Shown piece after piece: positions 58,086-64,000 of a DNA stretch of 64,000 nucleotides; the first letter of the stretch is position 1; each line of letters begins with the position of its first letter. Source of the stretch: Brachionus rotundiformis (Eukaryota > Rotifera > Eurotatoria > Ploima > Brachionidae). The DNA is taken from assembly GCA_016802295.1 (NCBI GenBank), contig JAESIW010000065.1:1431382-1495381 (forward strand). The letters run 5' to 3'. The notes beneath the pieces are model-generated. The model was not told where the DNA came from, did no database searches, and saw nothing but the letters and a program-made list of their open reading frames with translations. A program made the translations under genes and the position numbers.

Positions 58086-60642
58086 ATGTATGCCACCAAG
58101 CGTAGACGACGAAATGTAAAAAAGTAAGTCTAAATTGAGTACCCCCTGCCTGTCTTACGTGCTAAAAACAATCAAGATCAATTCTCACTTTTAAACAATT
58201 AATATAAGTTTATTTTCTTGGTCCAAAATGGCATAAGCCAGATCATTTTCTTATTTTTTTTACTTATTTAATTCTTGATATTTTAAGTTACAAGCATCCG
58301 CCGAAAGAGAACCAAAAATCTAACCCTAGCAAGCGTCACAGAGAACGATTGAATGCCGAGTTGGAAAATTTGGCCAGCTTGCTTCCATTTGAGCAGAACA
58401 TATTGACCAAATTGGATAAACTGTCCATTTTAAGACTAGCTGTCAGCTATTTAAGAATAAAGTCCTATTTTCAAGTTAATCTGAAGAATGCGCTGCTTTT
58501 TGCGCCTGAGTCCGACTACAAGAACTCGCAAATATTTTACATGGATCCGAACTTTTCCGAAGGTAGTTCCATATTGGAATCGCTGAATGGCTTTGTATTC
58601 ATTGTAAATACGAATAGTGAGGTTTTTTATGCTTCGCGAACTGTCGAGCAGTACATTGGTTTTCACCAGTCTGACATTATTCACCAGAGTGTGTTTGAAT
58701 TGATTCATTCAGAGGACCGAGAAGAGTTCAAGAAGCACTTGCAGTGGGACTCGAAATTGCCAGCCGAAAAGTCAAATCTGACACTAAATGAAGTACTTTC
58801 CAACAAGGAGTACTCGAAATACTTGGAGAGAAACTTTACAGTTCGATTTAGATGCTTGTTGGACAATACGTCAGGCTTTTTGACTCTGGACATTGTCGGA
58901 CGGCTGAACGTTCTGCATGGACAAAAAGGACTTACAGAAAGTACTGAATCTGCCAATCCACCTCAAGCCAAATCTTACAACAAGAAAAACTCCAAAGCTA
59001 GTCATGATTTGGGCAGTCAAAGTGAAAACTCTACTAGTCAAGAGCCCATATTGGCCTTGTTTGCTATTGCGTGTCCATTCGGACCGCCGTCTTTATTCGA
59101 ATTGCCGCAGCGCGAGTCCCTATTTAAGTCCAAACACAAGGTTACTCTGGAACCAATCTCAATAGATTCAAAGTAATTTTTACCCTTTAACAAAACTTGA
59201 TAACATTTTAAAAATTTAATGTTTAGAGGAAAGCAAATTTTGGGCTACACTGACCAAGAGTTTACTCAGACAAAAGCTTATGACTTGGTTCATCATGATG
59301 ATCTAAAATACTATGCCAATGCGCATAAAGAATGTATGTTTTGAATATTTATGAAAAAATTATATTAAATTTATTTATTAACTCCTAAAAGTGCTCAAGA
59401 CTGGAAGTTGTGGTCTAATATGCTACAGGTTAAAGACTGAGGGTGAAAAATGGCAGTGGTTACAGTCTTCAATGAGAATAATTTACAAAAGCAATAAACC
59501 AGAGTGCATAATTGCCAATCATCGACCTTTGACGTAATTTAAAATTTTAATAAAAAAATTTAAAATTAAGTCTTTTTCTTAATTAAAGAAATGAAGAAGG
59601 CGAAGAGTTGTATTACAAACGAGGCTCAGAGTACAAGCTTCCATATCCGTGTTTGTACGATTTTGAGTCAAATTTTAGCGGAATTATCAACTCATACGAA
59701 ACCTCGAAGAATTTCAATTCAGATGGCCAGACCAAACAAGGTGTTTTAATGGCAAATTCAAAAAACTCAAAGCAAACATGCGGCCTAAACAGCGCTACAC
59801 CTAGTCCAATGAAGACAAAGTCTTCCAAGACCAACAAAGCTCAATTGATACAGCAAAGAGCCCAGCAGCACGCTCAGCAACATTTAATTCAAAACAACTA
59901 CTCGCCCTATTCAAACGAGGGACATTACAAACTAAACTCAAGCTACATGTCCAATTCAGCACCGCGCCAAAATCTGGACTACTATTCAGTCAAGACCGAA
60001 GTAGACGATTCCATCTACGATACCAAATTAATGTCAAATCAAATAACATCTGATTACTCTTCAGCTTCGTCAGCTTCCTCAGTCTCCTCATCCTCTGACT
60101 CAATTTCAATAAATATTTCCAATCCTAACTACCACTACAATTATTTCAATAGCTTTAACCAGTCTTATTACCACGATGCGAACAAGCTTTATCCTGGTAA
60201 TTGTTATTCAAACAGTTTGCTTTATCCAAACAGCTCAAATTCAACTTACTACAACTATACGACCAGTTTGAATAGTGAGACTCAAAATCCGGTTTTGTTA
60301 AATTCAAATCTACACAGTAAGAGCAGTAGTTGTAGTAGCAACAGCAGTATTAGTAGCACAACTGGTGCCGATATCTATAGTGGTGTTGGTGCAATGGGGG
60401 GCTCAATTTGGTCAGAGGGAATTGGAGGACAAGAGAACGAGTATGCCAATCAAATTATTTACCAAGGAGAGAACCAATTTCAAGTAAACTTGCCCACATA
60501 TGAGCTACTCAATTGTGCAAATAATGCCGCCGCTCTAGCCGCAGCCAAGTATTCGTGTGCTGCGGCTGCCACTGGCTATGGGACTTATCCGTTTGCGAAT
60601 GACGAGTACCAACCGGCAGCTGTGTCTCAAATTCAGCTTTAA
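58086..60642 (+). CDS. AHR: Aryl hydrocarbon receptor homologue, bHLH-PAS (5 exons, 741 aa)
   Basis: Exons 58086-58123, 58288-59172, 59227-59333, 59392-59533, 59589-60642 (2226 nt). The family heterodimerises with ARNT on GCGTG-type sites; invertebrate members (Spineless, AHR-1) pattern neurons and appendages and typically do not bind dioxin. Exon 1 gives the basic start MYATKRRRRNVKK; the split between this and KSNPSKRHRERLNAELE in exon 2 matches AhR. HLH: LASLLPFEQNILTKLDKLSI (about 40-60) and on to about 76. PAS-A: about 107-200 (FVFIVNTNSEVFYASRTVEQ). PAS-B: about 267-391, spanning exons 2-5 (LFAIACPFGPPS; GYTDQEF; WQWLQSSMRIIYK). The C-terminal half is Ser/Asn/Tyr/Gln-rich with a late Ala-rich patch, consistent with an activation domain. 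The model follows the AhR domain order exactly; SIM, HIF or ARNT are less likely because of the SNPSKRHR basic region. Confidence 0.95.
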
Positions 60643-62319
60643 GTCATAAATTCTAGATACAAATTCCAAAATTTACAACGAACGCCGAATATGTCAATTA
60701 CCAACTACAAACAAAAAAGATATGTCCTTAGGATATGTTTGGACTTGAATATAGAAAAATGAAACTATTTAGTTAATTATTGTAATAATGAGAAAAAATT
60801 TAAATAATATTGTTATTTTTTTTTTTTGGACAATTTTTTTTATTATTTTTACCCTTGAGATTATTTTTTTTGTTGAGTATGCAAATTTAAACATTAAATT
60901 AAAACCTTTATATATTTTTTTTCAAATTTAATACAGATATATGTTTTTGGGCTTTGATTTTCAAAATAAATATATTTAATAAAAAAGAATTATTTTCTTT
61001 ATTGACTTGAGTTCTTGATATTGTTTAAAATTGTGATTAATAGATAAAAATGATAATCAAATTTTTTTTTATATTTCAGTTGAACAGCAAAGATTTGAGC
61101 ATAAATCAGATTGAAAAAATGCAAATAATATTGGCAAAATGTCAAAAATATGGGTATCATTGAAAAGCCCAAGGCAATCGATATCTATTTCAGACAGAAA
61201 CGCTGAGACAAACAATGTCAAATTGGAAAGAATTTAGTTAAATTAAATCCGGGTTTAGATATACTTTAAATTCTAGCTTCATTTAATTAATATCAATCAA
61301 ATTTGATGCACAAAATCCTCGAGGTCTGATAGAAATCCGGATAAAAAAAAGAAATCAATAAAACCAGGTATTTAAATTTAATAAACATCAAACTTGGACA
61401 AATTGAGCTTTATTGAGTTTTTAGTCAACTAATAGATTATTGATAAAATAAAAAACGGAAATATAAAAATCTTAGTCTTTATTAATTTGATTATTTAGAG
61501 TTGACTTGATCGAATTAAGAGGTTTTTCTTTAGTCATGCCAATTGCACAATTTGCTCGAAAAGCAATTAATGCTTGCGTGCTTAATTTTCATTTGTGACA
61601 CTAATGAGCATTTCTTTTCTATTTTTTTTAAATCCTAAAAAAGAATCGAAAATGCAGTTGCATTTTAAGTGGCAAGATTTATCCGTCTCAGCTGGAAGTC
61701 CCCTATTTAAATTAATTTAATCAATATATACCTTGATGAAAATTGAGATCTATAATGTAATCTCATAAATCACTGTGCATCTGTTCATAGACTTACTGTT
61801 TATATTTTTATTCCTAAAAGTAAAAACAAAATTAAGTAAAATAAAACTTTTACGTAACACTAGTTAGAAATGTTCATTTAAGGTATCAAGTTAATGTGAA
61901 CAATTAGGGTTGAATTTCATGAAAAATTTATCTTTTTTTAAAAAATTTATTTTCATAAAATTAATTAAAAAAATGTACAATATTAATATTACACCGATGA
62001 ATTAATCTAATTTTCTATTAATGTTAAATAAAATTACAAATCGGCTTAATATTCAAAAAGTAATTCTTTCATTTTGATTTACGTGAACCGGATTTCTTCA
62101 TCAAATTAAAAGGAATTTAAAATTTTAAAATCAACTACAATTATTTACATGGCCTTTAAAAATATTCTCAAAAAAAAACTTGACTCCTTTTCCCTGATTT
62201 TAACATTTTGTCTTAATTAATTTTTCTCTCTAAATGATAATAAAAAATGAAAAAAAATTTTGAGTTTAAAATGATAAATTAAAATTCGCCATAAAAAAAT
62301 CAATTAGTCGTTATCATCA
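60643..62319. other. Convergent 3' region between AhR and the GFOD-like gene
   Basis: AT-rich. AATAAA occurrences near 60965-60980 are plausible AhR polyadenylation signals. TTGCGTG, a full AhR-ARNT site consensus, occurs at about 61573-61579. No gene. Confidence 0.5.
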
Positions 62320-63383
62320 TCAATATCTAACATTTATCCAGCGATTTTCATCTGAAGATTGGTAAATTGATTTGACTATAGTCTGAATAAGTCGTGTATG
62401 CTCAAAGTTATCTAAATTTCTGCTTGGAAAAGGAACATTTGAAGACTTTTTTGAGCTTGATTTAAGATAATGGAACTCTATAAATTGTTCTTTCACTCTT
62501 TTTAAATAAGAATAGAGTCCACGTACGTACACGAATGGCAATTCTGGATAAATGTCTTCAATTTTGGCGTAATTGTTTAAAAAATTGTCATCATCTTGGC
62601 TTTTTTCAGCTGAATTGATACCATTAGAATCTGGAAAATTGGATTCATTGTTATTGCTATCAATTATTGCTGAATTAAAATTATCGCTTTTAAAGCCAAC
62701 ATGAGATGTATCGGAATCGATCCATTTTAATACACCTTTACTTCCGCATATATTTATTTCGTGTGAATACTTCGAATGGGCCAGACTATTAATGCAAACA
62801 TTAATTAGTACAGAGCCAGGCTCAAGATTTAGTTGAAATGTGCAATAGTCATCAGCTGTTATATTTCTAACAGTTAGGTGACTCTTTTCCAATGAACCAT
62901 GTGTATAAGAATCAACAAGAGTTCGCAAACATCCGGATACTTTAGTTACTTTCTTGCTATCCAGCAAATCAAGTATCATTGATATAACAGCAGCTCCGTA
63001 TCTGTTCAAAACCCCAGCGCCCAAGTCTTTGTCACTCAGCCAATTTACAGTCCCAACTGCGCTTGTCGAAGATACATTTAAATTTATTTTGTCAATTATT
63101 TCCGCGAGTATATTTGACTGGAATTTTTTATCGGTCAAATTTTGATACATCTGATTTCTGGCCATTACTAAATTGGGACAGTTTATGGTTACATTGCACA
63201 CTTTAATTTCACCTACAAGACTTAATTTATTTTTCAGATTGATGTATTCTTTCATATATCGAAGGCCACCAAAGCATACTGACGACAAAAGACAAGGATA
63301 ATACCGGGATGATACAATCATCTGCTCAATTTCAGTCTTATCGCTGCATGTTGGATTCAGACAGATCACATTTTTCCCAATTC
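62320..63383 (-). CDS. GFOD1/2-like Gfo/Idh/MocA-family oxidoreductase, 3' exon (partial)
   Basis: One large exon, acceptor TTTTTAG just above 63383, stop at 62320; about 354 residues. It starts in GIGKNVIC, which in GFOD1 falls roughly 85 residues in, so the Rossmann NAD(P)-binding N-terminus must lie in upstream exons beyond 64000. Conserved-looking pieces in order: SSRYYPCLLSS, LVGEIKVCNVTI, DLGAGVLNRYGAAVISMILDL, SGCLRTLV, ITADDYCTFQLNLEPGS, and VYVRGLYSYLKRVKEQF near the end, then TIVKSIYQSSDENRWINV. The cofactor-binding end is missing here only because of the window edge. Family members (GFOD1 cytoplasmic, GFOD2 extracellular matrix) have poorly defined substrates. An Asn/Asp-rich insertion is present at about 235-265 of this piece. 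Confidence 0.85.
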
Positions 63384-63462
63384 CTAAAAAAATCACATTT
63401 TAAGCTTCTTTAGAATTTTTAATAAAATAATAATTTGTTTTGTTGTGAAAAAAAAATATCTT

Positions 63463-64000
63463 TTCGACAAGTTGGAAAAACAAAATATGAAAGAAAAGAA
63501 AGGTAATGTTACTCCAATTTTAAAAAAGGAAGTAAATTTAATTTAAGTAATTATTGTCCAGTTTTCTTAACAAGTAACCTTTGTAAGATTCTCGAAGGCT
63601 TATTAAAAGACCACATGATATCTTATCTTTTACAGTACAAATTATTATCAGATTCTCAGCATGGTTTTATGCCGCAAAGATCTTGCTCTACGAATCTTTT
63701 AGAGACTTTGTTACCTTAGGTCTTAGTAAAGAATTAGCTATTGACATTATCTAAACCGATTTTTCAAAAGCTTTTGACAAGGTTTCACACAGATTTTTAA
63801 TTTTTTAAACTAAAAGCTTATGGTTTTACTGGATTAATAATTGGCTGGACAGTGGTTCTTTCAAATAGAAGGTAGAAAGTTGTTTTAGGTTCATCAATGT
63901 CTAAATGGTTGGAAGCTACTAGTGGAGTCCCACAAGGGTCTTTCAGATGTTGTAAAAAATAAATGTGAAAAATAAGCTGATGATACAAAAATATTATCAA
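63463..64000 (+). pseudogene. Non-LTR (LINE) reverse-transcriptase relic, partial
   Basis: Plus-strand frames show reverse-transcriptase motifs in order: VTPILKK, NLSNYCPVFLTSNLCKILEG (RT0/1-like), DSQHGFMPQRSCSTNLLE (RT2), then after stops and a frame change TDFSKAFDKVSHRF (RT3/A), KLKAYGF, LEATSGVPQGS (RT4/B). This pattern is typical of CR1/Jockey-like LINEs. In-frame stops and truncation show it is dead. It lies just 5' of the GFOD-like exon on the opposite strand, so it probably sits in that gene's intron. It may continue past the window end. Confidence 0.85.

Noticed and set aside
1..64000. CRISPR arrays, bacterial operons, rRNA or intact tRNA genes
   Set aside because: No regularly spaced repeats, no Shine-Dalgarno-linked gene strings and no full cloverleaf were seen; the window is eukaryotic.

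Overview
This is an animal nuclear contig. The evidence is a set of metazoan gene families (an aryl hydrocarbon receptor of the bHLH-PAS class, an alpha-2-macroglobulin, a C1q-domain protein, a TMEM198-like protein, RRN3, MTO1, a GFOD-like protein), GT-AG introns and decayed animal retroelements. The DNA is very AT-rich (by eye about three quarters A+T). Introns are tiny: nearly all of those reconstructed are 44-71 nt. The AhR resembles invertebrate AhR/Spineless. AT-richness plus minimal introns would suit a monogonont rotifer such as Brachionus, but that is an inference; another AT-rich invertebrate is possible.

Layout. 1-1485: AT-rich 3' flank. 1486-5658(-): a long, disordered, Ser-rich orphan protein. 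5713-16200: gene desert. 16279-22002(+): 22-exon alpha-2-macroglobulin (1529 aa), tail to tail with 22104-24430(-): 7-exon MTO1 (669 aa), 101 bp apart. 24431-36533: second desert, with a 327-N gap flanked by a duplicated contig end, a TTCG-loop hairpin and a tRNA-like stretch. 36534-38942(+): TMEM198-like, 2 exons. 39660-40160: decayed LTR-retroelement pol relic. 40490-41338(-): secreted collagen/C1q protein, 2 exons. 41339-46144: non-coding, with a 51-bp direct repeat. 46145-47889(-): 8-exon gene for an unrecognised 462-aa protein. 48445-50334(-): intronless RRN3. 51163-51348(-): possible 61-aa ORF. 51821-55400: transposon graveyard with a 652-bp foldback/MITE, two opposed LINE tails and a 59-bp direct repeat. 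58086-60642(+): 5-exon AhR (741 aa). 62320-63383(-): 3' exon of a GFOD-like oxidoreductase. 63463-64000(+): LINE reverse-transcriptase relic.

Exon models were built by hand from reading frame, splice sites and family similarity. For every complete multi-exon gene the summed exon length is a multiple of three with no internal stop, which supports the models. The genes do not form one pathway. Two secreted, innate-immunity-type proteins (alpha-2-macroglobulin and C1q-domain) lie about 18 kb apart, but nothing shows that they are functionally linked. I did not find a clear new biological system. The best novel candidates are the two orphan proteins and the repeat structures described in the findings.
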